Shown here: in pieces, positions 7,778 through 19,032 of the stretch
How positions within the stretch are numbered: position 1 is the first letter of the stretch
Layout of the letters: every line of letters begins with the position of its first letter
Assembly: GCF_025717515.1 (NCBI RefSeq)
Contig: NZ_JAJIRN010000008.1
Coordinates: 186,001-250,000 of the forward strand
DNA: 64,000 nt
From: Roseateles oligotrophus
GTDB taxonomy: Bacteria; Pseudomonadota; Gammaproteobacteria; Burkholderiales; Burkholderiaceae_C
Direction: 5' to 3'
Notes under the pieces: generated by a model
Told to the model about the DNA's origin: nothing
The model's database searches: none
The model's input: the letters and a program-made list of their open reading frames with translations, nothing else
Translations under genes and position numbers: made by a program

Positions 7778-9382
7778 ATGAGCAGTGCTTCCTCCCCAGG
7801 CTCGGCCTTCAGTTTGCTGGTTGTTGATGACGAACCCGATCTGCGTACGCTCTATGAGCTGACGCTGATGCGCGAGGGTTATGAGTTGGAGACGGCCGGT
7901 TCGGTTGCCGACGCCTTGGCTCGTTTGCAGCGCCGCCGCTACAGCGCCGTTATCACCGATATGCGTTTGCCCGACGGCAGCGGGCTTGACCTGTTGCATT
8001 GGCTGGACAGCCAAGGCCGCGAAGAGAAGACGCTGGTCATCACCGCCTATGGTTCGTCCGAAAATGCCGTCGAGGCGCTCAAGGCGGGTGCTTATGACTA
8101 CCTGACCAAGCCGGTGGATCTGCGCCAGTTCAGGCAGGTGGTGGCCTCGGCTTTGGGGCGGCAGCCGCAGACGGTGCGGGCCGTGGTGCCGGCCAATTTG
8201 CCGCCCGCGCAACAGCCGCCTCAGACCTTCGCACAAGCAGCCAAGGAGCCTGACAAAGAGCGGCCAGCTCCGGCAACTGTTGCGAGGGTTCCGGCTATGC
8301 CGTCCATGTCGGCCTTGTCTCGCTTGGCCGGTAAGTCGGCCGCGATTCAGGAGTTGCGCTCGCTGATTGAAAAGGTCTCTCGCAGCATGGCCCCGGTGCT
8401 CTTGCAGGGCGAATCGGGTACCGGCAAGGAGTTGGTGGCGCGCGCCATTCACGACAGCGGCGTGCGGGCGCGCCAGCGCTTTGTGGCGGTCAATTGCGGC
8501 GCCATTCCCGAGCAATTGTTGGAGGCCGAGTTCTTTGGCTACCGCAAGGGCGCGTTCACCGGCGCCAATGAGGATCGTGAGGGTTTCTTCCAGGCGGCCG
8601 ATGGCGGCACTCTGTTTCTGGATGAAATCGGCGATCTGCCGCTGGCGATGCAGAGCAAGCTGTTGCGCTCGATCCAGGAGCGTTCGGTGCGGCCGGTAGG
8701 GGCCGTGGTGGAGGCGGCTGTCAATGTGCGGATATTGAGTGCCACCCACAAGGACCTCGGTGCCGAGGTGGCGGCAGGGCGCTTCCGCCAAGATTTGTTT
8801 TACCGCCTGAATGTGATTCAACTGCGGGTGCCGCCGCTGCGCGAGCGCATCGAGGATGTGCCCTTGATTGCCGAGCGGGTGCTTGAGCGCATCGCGGGCG
8901 ACGCCGGAGTCTCCCCGGTGCCGCGTCTGACGCCGACAGCGCTGGTGCAGCTGACGCGTTATGCCTTCCCCGGCAATGTTCGTGAGCTGGAGAATCTGCT
9001 CCACCGGGCGCTGGCGCTGTCCGGCGGCGAGTGGATCGATGCAGCAGACCTGGGTCTGCCGGAATCGCTGTTGGATGACTCGCTGCTGGGGGGCTTGGAT
9101 TCATCCGGCGACCTCATGGTGGACGATGCCGGGCTTGCCCGCAACTTGGATTTGGCGAAGGCTTCGAATGGTTTGTCAAACCTTCCCCCGAGCGACTTGC
9201 CGACCGACTTGGCGCGGTTTTTGGATGATGTCGAGCGCGATATTTTGCTGCGCGCCTTGATGCAACATCGCTTCAATCGCACCGCGGCCGGCGCCAGCTT
9301 GGGTCTGTCGCTGCGCCAGATCCGCTACCGGATGGCGCGACTCGGTGTGACGGCGGACGAGGTCGGTGCCAGCGAAGAATAG
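7778..9382 (+). CDS. pilR: sigma-54-dependent response regulator PilR
   Basis: PilR is an NtrC-type activator of sigma-54 promoters, classically that of pilA. The 534-residue product has a receiver domain (about 10-125, phosphoacceptor in ITDMRLPDG) and a Pro/Ala-rich linker. The AAA+ domain has Walker A GESGTGKE near 211, the sigma-54 contact loop GAFTGA near 258 and Walker B LFLDEIGDLP. A Fis-type helix-turn-helix occupies the last 45 residues. The start at 7778 follows the pilS stop by 7 bp with GAGAG upstream; an in-frame ATG at 7724 would overlap pilS. No pilA target gene is in the window. Confidence 0.93.
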   Translation: MSSASSPGSAFSLLVVDDEPDLRTLYELTLMREGYELETAGSVADALARLQRRRYSAVITDMRLPDGSGLDLLHWLDSQGREEKTLVITAYGSSENAVEALKAGAYDYLTKPVDLRQFRQVVASALGRQPQTVRAVVPANLPPAQQPPQTFAQAAKEPDKERPAPATVARVPAMPSMSALSRLAGKSAAIQELRSLIEKVSRSMAPVLLQGESGTGKELVARAIHDSGVRARQRFVAVNCGAIPEQLLEAEFFGYRKGAFTGANEDREGFFQAADGGTLFLDEIGDLPLAMQSKLLRSIQERSVRPVGAVVEAAVNVRILSATHKDLGAEVAAGRFRQDLFYRLNVIQLRVPPLRERIEDVPLIAERVLERIAGDAGVSPVPRLTPTALVQLTRYAFPGNVRELENLLHRALALSGGEWIDAADLGLPESLLDDSLLGGLDSSGDLMVDDAGLARNLDLAKASNGLSNLPPSDLPTDLARFLDDVERDILLRALMQHRFNRTAAGASLGLSLRQIRYRMARLGVTADEVGASEE

Positions 9383-9595
9383 CTCAGGCCCGCGAGTCGG
9401 AGGGTAGGTCGCGCCAGCATTGGCGCGCTTTAGCGAGCGTTTTCGGCCGCCAAGCAAGCATTGCTGCGGCTTCGGCGCCAACTGCTTCGATGGCATCAAG
9501 CAAAGCCGGCGATATAGGCCGCCAGAGAGGCATTGAATGAGGCGGCCTGCCGGCCTCGGCTAGCGGTATTCGAGCGCCTAGTCAATGGGATAGAT

Positions 9596-9642
9596 ACGCT
9601 ATCTGTAGTGCTTGAATGCCTTGTTGACCACAGATATAGTGT
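9596..9642 (+). promoter_or_regulatory. pair of NrdR boxes upstream of nrdA
   Basis: Two 16-bp sites match the NrdR box consensus ACACTATATATAGTGT at 12 of 16 positions each: ACGCTATCTGTAGTGC (9596-9611) and ACCACAGATATAGTGT (9627-9642). They are 31 bp apart start to start, i.e. three helical turns, the spacing typical of NrdR operators. NrdR is the nucleotide-sensing repressor of ribonucleotide reductase genes. Repression of nrdA by NrdR is therefore expected. Confidence 0.85.
9612..9640 (+). promoter_or_regulatory. candidate sigma-70 promoter of nrdA
   Basis: TTGAAT (9612-9617) and TATAGT (9635-9640) are separated by exactly 17 bp. The -35 lies between the two NrdR boxes and the -10 lies inside the second box, so bound NrdR would block RNA polymerase. 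Transcription would start near 9647, leaving a ~260-nt leader. Confidence 0.65.
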
Positions 9643-9905
9643 GCGGCATGCTATCCTTCGGCCCTGTACTCAACGCTGACTTGACTTGTTTCCTTGCCGA
9701 CTTGCAAGGACTGGGCAATGCCACATTCAAGCGCAAGCCGGTGCGCCGCCTCATGCTGCCGCCAAGTACAAATCGCGGTTCAGCTCGGTAGTTTTGACGC
9801 CGAACCAGATGCCGAATCCATCCATTTTTTATTGAAGCCGCGCTGCGCTTGATGCGCGCGCGAATACTTTTTCAAAAATTCAAACGAGACCTAAAAGGAC
9901 GATCC

Positions 9906-12821
<2,916 letters not shown>

Positions 12822-12836
12822 TTCGTTGAAAAGATG

Positions 12837-12867
12837 AAGGGTCACTCGATTTGCGGTGGCCCTTTTT
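12837..12867 (+). terminator. terminator after nrdA
   Basis: AAGGGTCAC (12837-12845) pairs with GTGGCCCTT (12856-12864) with one G-T pair and ends in TTTTT. A second clean hairpin, GATACCAATG/CATCGGTATC (12880-12901), follows. The nrdA message is thus likely to end or attenuate before nrdB. Confidence 0.8.
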
Positions 12868-12983
12868 CACGTCGCCCGCGATACCAATGTTCATCGGTAT
12901 CTGCTGATTTTTGTATGCACAAATTCAGAGTTATGTGATTTGCGGCCTAGCAACGCAAAAGGCGTCTTGATGTCAAGAAGTCC

Positions 12984-13012
12984 TTGGTGTTTGAACACAA
13001 CACTCTGATAAT
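12984..13012 (+). promoter_or_regulatory. candidate promoter of nrdB
   Basis: TTGGTG (12984-12989) and GATAAT (13007-13012) are separated by 17 bp and lie 23 bp before the nrdB start. I see no good NrdR box overlapping this promoter. Confidence 0.45.
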
Positions 13013-13035
13013 TCGACTCGATAGGAATAGAGACC

Positions 13036-14271
13036 ATGTTGGTTTGGGAAGAAGACCAGAAGCCTGCTGAAAAAGCAAACGCGAATGTCGCGAACACTGC
13101 GCCCAGCCTCGCTGCGACCGCAGGCTCGGCCGCCTTCGCTTCGGCGCCTGCGGCTGTGCTTGTGACTGGAGTCATAACGCCGACCGCCCCTGCAATGAGC
13201 CCTGCACTGTCGCACGCAAAGTCGGTGGCAAGTACGGCAGCCGCCACGCCCGCTCGCCGCGTCAATGCGGCCGACAAGCGCATCATCAACGGCCAGACCG
13301 ACGTCAATCAGTTGGTGCCCTTCAAGTACAAATGGGCCTGGGAAAAATACCTCGCCACTTGCGCCAATCATTGGATGCCGCAAGAAGTGAATATGTCGCG
13401 CGACATCGCCTTGTGGAAAGACCCGAACGGGTTGACCGATGACGAGCGCCGCATCATCAAGCGCAATCTCGGCTTCTTCGTGACCGCCGATTCGCTCGCC
13501 GCCAACAACATCGTGCTGGGCACCTACCGCCACATCACCGCGCCCGAGTGCCGCCAGTTCTTGCTGCGGCAGGCTTTTGAGGAAGCGATCCACACCCACG
13601 CCTATCAGTACATCGTTGAGTCGCTGGGCCTGGATGAGGCCGAGATCTTCAATGCCTATAACGAGATCAAGTCGATCCGCGACAAAGACGAGTTCCTGAT
13701 CCCCTTCATCGGCGCGATCATGGACCCGCACTTCAATACCGGCACGCCCGAGAACGATCAGATTCTGCTGAAGAGCTTGATCGTCTTTGCCTGCTTGATG
13801 GAAGGCCTGTTCTTCTACGTTGGCTTTACCCAGATTTTGGCGATGGGTAGGCAAAACAAGATGACCGGTGCGGCCGAGCAGTATCAGTACATCTTGCGCG
13901 ACGAATCGATGCACTGCAATTTCGGCATTGACCTGATCAATCAGCTCAAGCTCGAGAACCCGCATCTGTGGACGCCTGAGTTCAAGGCCGAGATCAAGGC
14001 CTTGTTCATGAAGGCGGTTGATCTGGAATACGCGTATGCGGAAGACACCATGCCGCGTGGCGTGTTGGGCATGAACGCATCGATGTTCAAGGGCTATCTG
14101 CGCTATATCGCCAATCGGCGTGCGACGCAGATCGGCTTGGAAGAACTTTTTCCGGGTGAGGAAAATCCCTTTCCCTGGATGAGCGAAATGATTGATCTGA
14201 AGAAGGAACGCAATTTCTTCGAAACCCGCGTCATCGAATACCAATCTGGTGGCGCATTGTCCTGGGACTGA
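13036..14271 (+). CDS. nrdB: class Ia ribonucleoside-diphosphate reductase, beta subunit
   Basis: NrdB carries the diiron-tyrosyl radical cofactor for NrdA. In the 411-residue product the iron ligands are visible in TADSLAANN (Asp), EEAIHTHAY (Glu, His), CLMEGLFF (Glu) and DESMHCNFG (Glu, His). The Tyr of HTHAY sits four residues after the ligand His, as the radical Tyr122 does in E. coli, so this is a tyrosyl-radical class Ia enzyme. The first ~80 residues form an Ala/Pro/Val-rich low-complexity extension after the conserved MLVWEED start. This extension is absent from E. coli NrdB and, as I recall, common in Burkholderiales. GGAATAGAG precedes the ATG. Confidence 0.96.
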   Translation: MLVWEEDQKPAEKANANVANTAPSLAATAGSAAFASAPAAVLVTGVITPTAPAMSPALSHAKSVASTAAATPARRVNAADKRIINGQTDVNQLVPFKYKWAWEKYLATCANHWMPQEVNMSRDIALWKDPNGLTDDERRIIKRNLGFFVTADSLAANNIVLGTYRHITAPECRQFLLRQAFEEAIHTHAYQYIVESLGLDEAEIFNAYNEIKSIRDKDEFLIPFIGAIMDPHFNTGTPENDQILLKSLIVFACLMEGLFFYVGFTQILAMGRQNKMTGAAEQYQYILRDESMHCNFGIDLINQLKLENPHLWTPEFKAEIKALFMKAVDLEYAYAEDTMPRGVLGMNASMFKGYLRYIANRRATQIGLEELFPGEENPFPWMSEMIDLKKERNFFETRVIEYQSGGALSWD

Positions 14272-14413
14272 GAGGCTGAAAACTTTTTACTGCGCGACCG
14301 CCATGCGTCGTTGGCCGGGTGCTCGAAATCCTCACGTACAGGAAGTACGTTCCGGTTTCTGCGCTCCGCCCGCCTAGCCTGACGGCCGCTCGCTACAAAA
14401 GTTCACAGCCTCT
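14271..14413. repeat. 143-bp centred inverted-repeat element after nrdB
   Basis: The element begins at the nrdB stop. Its ends are inverted copies: GAGGCTGAAAACTTTT (14272-14287) matches the complement of AAAAGTTCACAGCCTC (14397-14412) at 14 of 16 positions. The middle holds a perfect 6-bp hairpin, ACGTAC-AGGAA-GTACGT (14334-14350), whose loop centre (14342) is exactly the centre of the whole element. Inner arms are partly complementary, so one long imperfect hairpin is possible. It may be a REP/MITE-like repeat or a structured 3' end for nrdB. The rest of the gap to 14641 shows no gene, only the upstream region of the H1-like gene with AAGGAG at 14628-14633. Confidence 0.75.
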
Positions 14414-14641
14414 GGTTGGGCTTTGGCTTGGAGCCTTTGCCTGCGCTGTTCCAGTTTGTTGTTGTATCAAGAAGATTCGTTGCTTGCACTCTTGGCCTTG
14501 GGTTGAGCGTGCAAGTAACAACCCAATTCACCGCACCGGGGCGCCAACCTTTAAGCGACATCTGGGTGGTGAATAACTGCGCTGCGGCGGCTAGTCCGTT
14601 ACAGGCAGTGCTCTTTCCACTTGATCAAGGAGAACTGAAAA

Positions 14642-15289
14642 ATGGCAACTGCAAAGAAGGCTCCGGCCAAAAAGGCCGCACCGGCAACTAAGGCGGCCGC
14701 TCCGGCCAAGAAGGTCGCTGCTCCCGTGAAGGCTGCTGCTCCTGCGAAGAAGGCTGCTGCTCCTGCGAAGAAGGCTGCTGCTCCTGCGAAGAAGGCCGCT
14801 GCTCCTGCTAAGAAGGCTGCTGCTCCTGCGAAGAAGGCTGCTGCTCCTGCGAAGAAGGCTGCTGCTCCTGCGAAGAAGGCCGCTGCTCCTGCGAAGAAGG
14901 CTGCTGCTCCTGCGAAGAAGGCTGCTGCTCCTGCGAAGAAGGCTGCTGCTCCTGCGAAGAAGGCCGCTGCTCCTGCGAAGAAGGCTGCTGCTCCTGCGAA
15001 GAAAGCCGCTGCTCCTGCGAAGAAGGCCGCCGCTCCTGCGAAGAAGGTCAGCACGCCAGCTAAGAAGGAAACTCCTCCTGCCAAGAAGGACACTCCTCCC
15101 GTCAAGGTGCCAGCGAAGAAGTCGGCCGCCAAGCCGGCAGCTAAACCGGCTGCCAAGCCAGCTGCTAAACCGGCTGCCAAGCCAGCCGCCAAGAAGTCGG
15201 CCGCCAAGCCAGCTGCAGCAGCACCTGCTGCAAAGACTGCACTGAGCCCGCAAGCCGCTTGGCCTTTCCCAACAGGCAACAAGCCCTGA
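14642..15289 (+). CDS. histone H1-like DNA-binding protein
   Basis: The 215-residue protein is almost only Ala, Lys and Pro. Residues 31-135 are 15 copies of AAAPAKK, followed by a KKSAAKPAAKPAA region and the C-terminal LSPQAAWPFPTGNKP. Such proteins bind DNA non-specifically, like eukaryotic H1 tails, bacterial Hc1/Hc2 or AlgP, and compact the nucleoid. The non-repetitive C-terminal tail resembles that of Burkholderiales H1-like proteins. AAGGAG lies a few bases before the ATG and a strong terminator follows, so it is a single-gene unit. Repeat number is expected to vary between strains. Confidence 0.9.
   Translation: MATAKKAPAKKAAPATKAAAPAKKVAAPVKAAAPAKKAAAPAKKAAAPAKKAAAPAKKAAAPAKKAAAPAKKAAAPAKKAAAPAKKAAAPAKKAAAPAKKAAAPAKKAAAPAKKAAAPAKKAAAPAKKAAAPAKKVSTPAKKETPPAKKDTPPVKVPAKKSAAKPAAKPAAKPAAKPAAKPAAKKSAAKPAAAAPAAKTALSPQAAWPFPTGNKP
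14732..15046 (+). repeat. 15 tandem copies of a 21-bp coding repeat
   Basis: In-frame 21-bp units (GCTGCTGCTCCTGCGAAGAA plus a final G, with few third-base changes such as GCC for GCT) run without interruption for 315 bp, each encoding AAAPAKK. The near-identity at DNA level points to recent expansion or ongoing slippage or recombination. Confidence 0.95.
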
Positions 15290-15314
15290 GTTCGGATCGG
15301 CTTACAAGTTCAAA

Positions 15315-15336
15315 CCCGGCCTCGGCCGGGTTTTTT
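15315..15336 (+). terminator. terminator after the H1-like gene
   Basis: CCCGGCC-TC-GGCCGGG is followed by TTTTTT. Confidence 0.92.
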
Positions 15337-15386
15337 GTTTGTTGCCGCTGAGGCGATCAAGTCAGCGACGCCGCCGGCCGCAATGC

Positions 15387-16613
15387 TCAGGGATAGAAGA
15401 TTTCTACGCTATAGCCGCTGACGCGAGCGTCACCGGTCGACAGCATGGTTTGCAGAGCCAGCTCCGAGGCAGCCGGCAAGGCCAACTTGTCGGTCTTGAA
15501 GTCGGCCGGCCCCAACACACGCCTGGCCACCAAAGCTCCGGCCGAATCGGTCAGACTTAGGTCGATCCATGGTGTCGCCACCTCGGTGTTGGTCTTGTTG
15601 CGCAGCCCGATCACCAATTGATAGTGATTGCCCGAGCCCGCTTGATTGAGCGCGCTGCTTTCAACCCCGAGGCCTTCGATGTAGCGTCGGGGTTTGATCT
15701 CGCAGCCAGCGATTTTGCATACAGCTTGCAGAGTCGGACGCAAGTTCGGGCGCAAGGCGGCGAGCGTGTCTCTGAACTGAAGACCGGCTTGGAGCATCAG
15801 GGTGCTCAGCAGAAACAATGCCGACAAGCTCAGCGCAATGCGCGCTGCCGGCCGCTGCCACCTCGTCTTGGAAGGGTGAGTCCGCAGGAATTCAGGCAAA
15901 GCAGCGTCGCTCGTACCTGCGGATTGATGAAGCTCGGATTGTGCTTGGGCGCTGATCTTGGCAAGTCTCTCGTCCATCAGCACATCGGGGCGGCCGCTCA
16001 TGTCCGGGCCAAAATCCTCGTCCGCAGCCGGCGGCTCGATGCTGTTGGTTGGCAATGCTGGCGCCTGCGTGGGCGTTGAGGTCTGCGAGGTGGCCGTGCC
16101 TTGTTCGTCTGACCAACGAGGTTCCAAACGGGAGTCGAAACGGGAATCTTGTACGGATGCCAGCTCTTGCTCCGCCTCTTCGTCGAGTGCGGGTTCTTTC
16201 GCACGGGCGGCTTGGCTGGCGCCAAATCGCGACGGCCGCGGCTCGCTAGGCGGTGGTTCCTGCGGCCAAGGTGGTGGCGAAGGCTCCGCCTCGTAGCCGG
16301 ATTCGCTCGCGCTCGCGGCCTCATTCTCGCCAGCAAATGGCGCGCCAACCGGGCTGGCAGCTACGGCAGGCGTTGGTGCCCAGTTGTCTTCTGCGGGCTC
16401 ATGCCCGCTTGGCGTAGCAGGCTCTCGGCTGTACGGCTCGACCTTGGCCGGCCATGGCGGGGGTGCTTCACGGTCGATGTCAAAGAGCTGCGCACGCGCA
16501 TCAAAGACTTCGGCGCAACGGCCGCAGCGCACCCAGCCATCGGACACCCGCAATTGATCCTCAACCACCCTGAAGATGGTTCCGCAGGCGCTGCAACGGG
16601 TGGCAAGACTCAT
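15387..16613 (-). CDS. zinc-ribbon / DUF3426 membrane protein
   Basis: The 408-residue protein begins with an MJ0042-type zinc ribbon (CSAC at 7-10 and CGRC at 30-33). A long acidic Pro/Ser-rich linker (about 50-250), one membrane helix (about 256-278) and a periplasmic DUF3426 domain follow. The domain is common behind prmA in Burkholderiales. Its function is unknown; a zinc-ribbon anchored to the membrane suggests a sensor or scaffold (inference). It lies 48 bp after prmA on the same strand and probably ends the accB-accC-prmA operon. Confidence 0.85.
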   Translation of the reverse strand: MSLATRCSACGTIFRVVEDQLRVSDGWVRCGRCAEVFDARAQLFDIDREAPPPWPAKVEPYSREPATPSGHEPAEDNWAPTPAVAASPVGAPFAGENEAASASESGYEAEPSPPPWPQEPPPSEPRPSRFGASQAARAKEPALDEEAEQELASVQDSRFDSRLEPRWSDEQGTATSQTSTPTQAPALPTNSIEPPAADEDFGPDMSGRPDVLMDERLAKISAQAQSELHQSAGTSDAALPEFLRTHPSKTRWQRPAARIALSLSALFLLSTLMLQAGLQFRDTLAALRPNLRPTLQAVCKIAGCEIKPRRYIEGLGVESSALNQAGSGNHYQLVIGLRNKTNTEVATPWIDLSLTDSAGALVARRVLGPADFKTDKLALPAASELALQTMLSTGDARVSGYSVEIFYP

Positions 16614-16661
16614 GGCGAGATCATGCCATGAGTCCGCTCGATTTCGGGCTTACGTGTCGTG

Positions 16662-17567
16662 TCAAGCTCGTTTGGCCGTCATCAAAATCCAACCCTCTTG
16701 GCTGTCGCTGACTTCCAACTTCACCCAAGGTGCATAGGCCTCCTTGAGTTCATCGGCTTGACGCTCAAGAATGCCGGCCAGTATCAGGTGAGCATCGGGT
16801 GCCATATGCGCACACAACAAGGGTGCCAACAGTCGCAGCGGCGTGGCCAGAATATTGGCCATCACCAGCGGGTACTCGCCTTGTGCCGCATCGGGCAAGG
16901 CCGCCGTCAGGGCGACCTTGTTCGCTTCGGCATTGGCCTTGCTGGCGATGATCGCAGCCGGGTCGATGTCGACCGCATCGATATTGCGGGCGCCATGCAG
17001 TGCCGCGCCAATCGCCAGAATGCCGGAGCCGCAGCCGTAGTCCAACACGCGGGTCCAGCTCGGGCTGAGCGCGGCATGCTGGGCAATCCAGCGCAAGCAC
17101 ATCCGGGTGGTCGGGTGGGTGCCGGTGCCGAATGCCAAGCCAGGGTCCAGGCTCATCACCTGCTTGGCCTGTGCCGGCGCTTGATGCCAAGACGGCACGA
17201 TCCAGAACTCGGGCGTGATCTCGACCGGCGCAAATTGCGACTGCGTCAAGCGCACCCAGTCTTGCTCGGCAACGGCCTGAATTGCCTGCACATGCACGCC
17301 GCCGGCCCAGTCCTGGCTGAGGATCAAGGTAGCGCATTCGGTCGCCTCGGCCACGCTTGGGAACAGTGCTCGCACGACCGAGCGCTGCCAGCCGCCGCGC
17401 GGCGCCGGCATGCCGGGTTCACCAAACAGAGCCTGTTCGCTGGGCGAATCGGCGTCGGCATCCTCAACCGATACCGCCAGCGCATCCAACTCCATCAAGG
17501 CATCGCTGACCGTCTCTACATCGTCCTCGCCGCAGATCAGGAACAGCTCCTGCAAGGTTCCGCTCAT
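16662..17567 (-). CDS. prmA: ribosomal protein L11 methyltransferase
   Basis: PrmA trimethylates ribosomal protein L11 using S-adenosylmethionine. The 301-residue product has an N-terminal substrate-recognition domain (about 1-70) and a linker. In the Rossmann methyltransferase domain, motif I is [15 protein letters not shown] near residue 173; later come DIDPAA and the catalytic-loop motif NILATPL. Length matches the family. Its start overlaps the accC stop by 4 bp (ATGA), so it is translationally coupled to accC. Confidence 0.95.
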   Translation of the reverse strand: MSGTLQELFLICGEDDVETVSDALMELDALAVSVEDADADSPSEQALFGEPGMPAPRGGWQRSVVRALFPSVAEATECATLILSQDWAGGVHVQAIQAVAEQDWVRLTQSQFAPVEITPEFWIVPSWHQAPAQAKQVMSLDPGLAFGTGTHPTTRMCLRWIAQHAALSPSWTRVLDYGCGSGILAIGAALHGARNIDAVDIDPAAIIASKANAEANKVALTAALPDAAQGEYPLVMANILATPLRLLAPLLCAHMAPDAHLILAGILERQADELKEAYAPWVKLEVSDSQEGWILMTAKRA

Positions 17568-18913
17568 CGCTTGTGCTCGCTCATCCAGCCTTCGAGGTAA
17601 TGAATATTGGTGCCGCCTTCGACAAACTTGGCGTCCACCATCAACTCGCGGTGCAGAGGGATATTGGTCAGGATGCCCTCAACGACGGTCTCCGACAAAG
17701 CGATCCGCATGCGGGCCAAAGCCTGCTCGCGGGTGTCGCCATGCACAATGATCTTGCCAATCATCGAGTCGTAATGGGGCGGCACGACGTAGTTGCTGTA
17801 GACATGCGAATCGACCCGAACGCCCGGCCCGCCCGGCGCGTGCCACATCGTGATGCGGCCCGGTGAGGGCGTGAACTTGAATGGGTCTTCGGCATTGATA
17901 CGGCACTCGATCGAGTGGCCGCGCATGACGATATTGCGCTGCGTGAAGGGCAGCTTCTCGCCCGCCGCCACCTTGATCTGCATCTGCACGATGTCGATGC
18001 CGGTGACCATTTCGGTGACCGGATGCTCGACCTGCACGCGCGTGTTCATTTCGATGAAATAGAACTCGCCGTTTTCATACAAGAACTCGAAGGTGCCCGC
18101 GCCGCGGTAGTTCATCTTGCGGCAGGCGGCCGCGCAGCGGTCACCGATCTTCTCGATCACGCGGCGCGGGATGCCCGGTGCCGGTGCTTCTTCGAGGATC
18201 TTCTGGTGGCGGCGCTGCATCGAGCAGTCGCGCTCGCCCAGCCAGACCGCGCTCTTGTGGGTGTCGGCCAGGATCTGGATCTCCACATGGCGTGGATTCT
18301 CCAGAAACTTCTCCATATAGACTTCGGGGTTGCCGAAGGCCGCGCCCGCTTCGGTGCGCGTCATCTGCACCGCATTGACGAGGGCCGCTTCGGTGTGCAC
18401 GACACGCATGCCGCGCCCGCCGCCGCCGCCGGCCGCCTTGATGATCACAGGGTAGCCGACCGAGCGGGCGATCTTGATGATCTCTTTCGGATCCTCGGGC
18501 AAGGCGCCTTCGGAGCCGGGCACGCAGGGCACGCCGGCGCGAATCATCGCCTGCTTGGCCGAGACCTTGTCGCCCATCATGCGGATCGACTCGGGCGTTG
18601 GGCCAATGAAGGTGAAGCCGCTTTGTTCCACGCGCTCGGCAAAGTCGGCGTTTTCGCTCAGGAAGCCGTAGCCGGGGTGGATTGCTTCGGCGTCGGTAAC
18701 TTCGGCCGTGGCGATGATGGCGGGCATGCTGAGATAACTCAGCGACGAAGCGGCGGGTCCGATGCAGACGGCCTCATCGGCCAGCTTGACGTATTTGGCA
18801 TCCCGGTCGGCTTCGGAGTAGACGACCACCGATTTGACGCCCAGCTCGCGGCAGGCTCGCTGGATTCGCAAGGCGATTTCGCCTCGATTGGCAATGAGAA
18901 TTTTTTTAAACAT
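17564..18913 (-). CDS. accC: acetyl-CoA carboxylase, biotin carboxylase subunit
   Basis: AccC carboxylates the biotin on AccB with bicarbonate and ATP, the first step of fatty-acid synthesis. The 449-residue product starts with [14 protein letters not shown]. The ATP-grasp glycine loop GGGGGRGMR lies near 161, [12 protein letters not shown] near 233, and the catalytic [10 protein letters not shown] region near 287. The start at 18913 is confirmed by this N-terminus and a GAGG about 8 bases upstream. The in-frame extension up to 19087 is not family-like. Oddly, a second copy of the first twelve codons lies about 110 bp upstream, separated from accC by a hairpin-rich insert. Confidence 0.96.
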   Translation of the reverse strand: MFKKILIANRGEIALRIQRACRELGVKSVVVYSEADRDAKYVKLADEAVCIGPAASSLSYLSMPAIIATAEVTDAEAIHPGYGFLSENADFAERVEQSGFTFIGPTPESIRMMGDKVSAKQAMIRAGVPCVPGSEGALPEDPKEIIKIARSVGYPVIIKAAGGGGGRGMRVVHTEAALVNAVQMTRTEAGAAFGNPEVYMEKFLENPRHVEIQILADTHKSAVWLGERDCSMQRRHQKILEEAPAPGIPRRVIEKIGDRCAAACRKMNYRGAGTFEFLYENGEFYFIEMNTRVQVEHPVTEMVTGIDIVQMQIKVAAGEKLPFTQRNIVMRGHSIECRINAEDPFKFTPSPGRITMWHAPGGPGVRVDSHVYSNYVVPPHYDSMIGKIIVHGDTREQALARMRIALSETVVEGILTNIPLHRELMVDAKFVEGGTNIHYLEGWMSEHKR

Positions 18914-18924
18914 AGTGCCTCGGC

Positions 18925-19023
18925 TTAATCGCCTTGACGGGCTACGCCCGTAGTGCAATTTGGCTTCGCCGCAAGGCCTGGGGCCTTGTCGCCTCGATTC
19001 GCAATCAGGATTTTCTTGAACAT
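18925..19023 (-). pseudogene. duplicated accC start with hairpin insert (32-codon ORF)
   Basis: Nine bp after the accB stop an ATG opens a 32-codon frame. It starts [11 protein letters not shown], identical to AccC, then diverges ([14 protein letters not shown]...) and ends 11 bp before the real accC ATG. Over the shared 35 bases the copies differ at five positions, all synonymous third bases. The divergent part holds two clean hairpins, CAAGGCC-TGG-GGCCTTG (18972-18988) and ACGGGC-TAC-GCCCGT (18937-18951), as in REP-like elements. Most likely an element inserted at the accC start and duplicated it. A translated leader controlling accC is an alternative. Confidence 0.75.
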
Positions 19024-19032
19024 TGCCGCGCC

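Larger units (their letters stand above)
9383..9905. other. 523-bp intergenic region with nrdA control elements
   Basis: It contains a weak hairpin after pilR (CGCGCCA/TGGCGCG, 9410-9427, few T residues), then the nrdA promoter and two NrdR boxes (listed separately), then a leader of about 260 nt. The leader includes a GC-rich self-complementary run near 9838-9862 and ends in AAAAGGA before the nrdA ATG. No gene is seen. Confidence 0.6.

Noticed and set aside
14319-14576. An 85-codon open frame between nrdB and the H1-like gene
   Set aside because: It begins inside the inverted-repeat element, lacks a ribosome-binding site and shows no protein-like pattern.
14732-15046. Regular repeats that could be read as a CRISPR array
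   Set aside because: The 21-bp units are contiguous, with no spacers, and encode AAAPAKK in frame.
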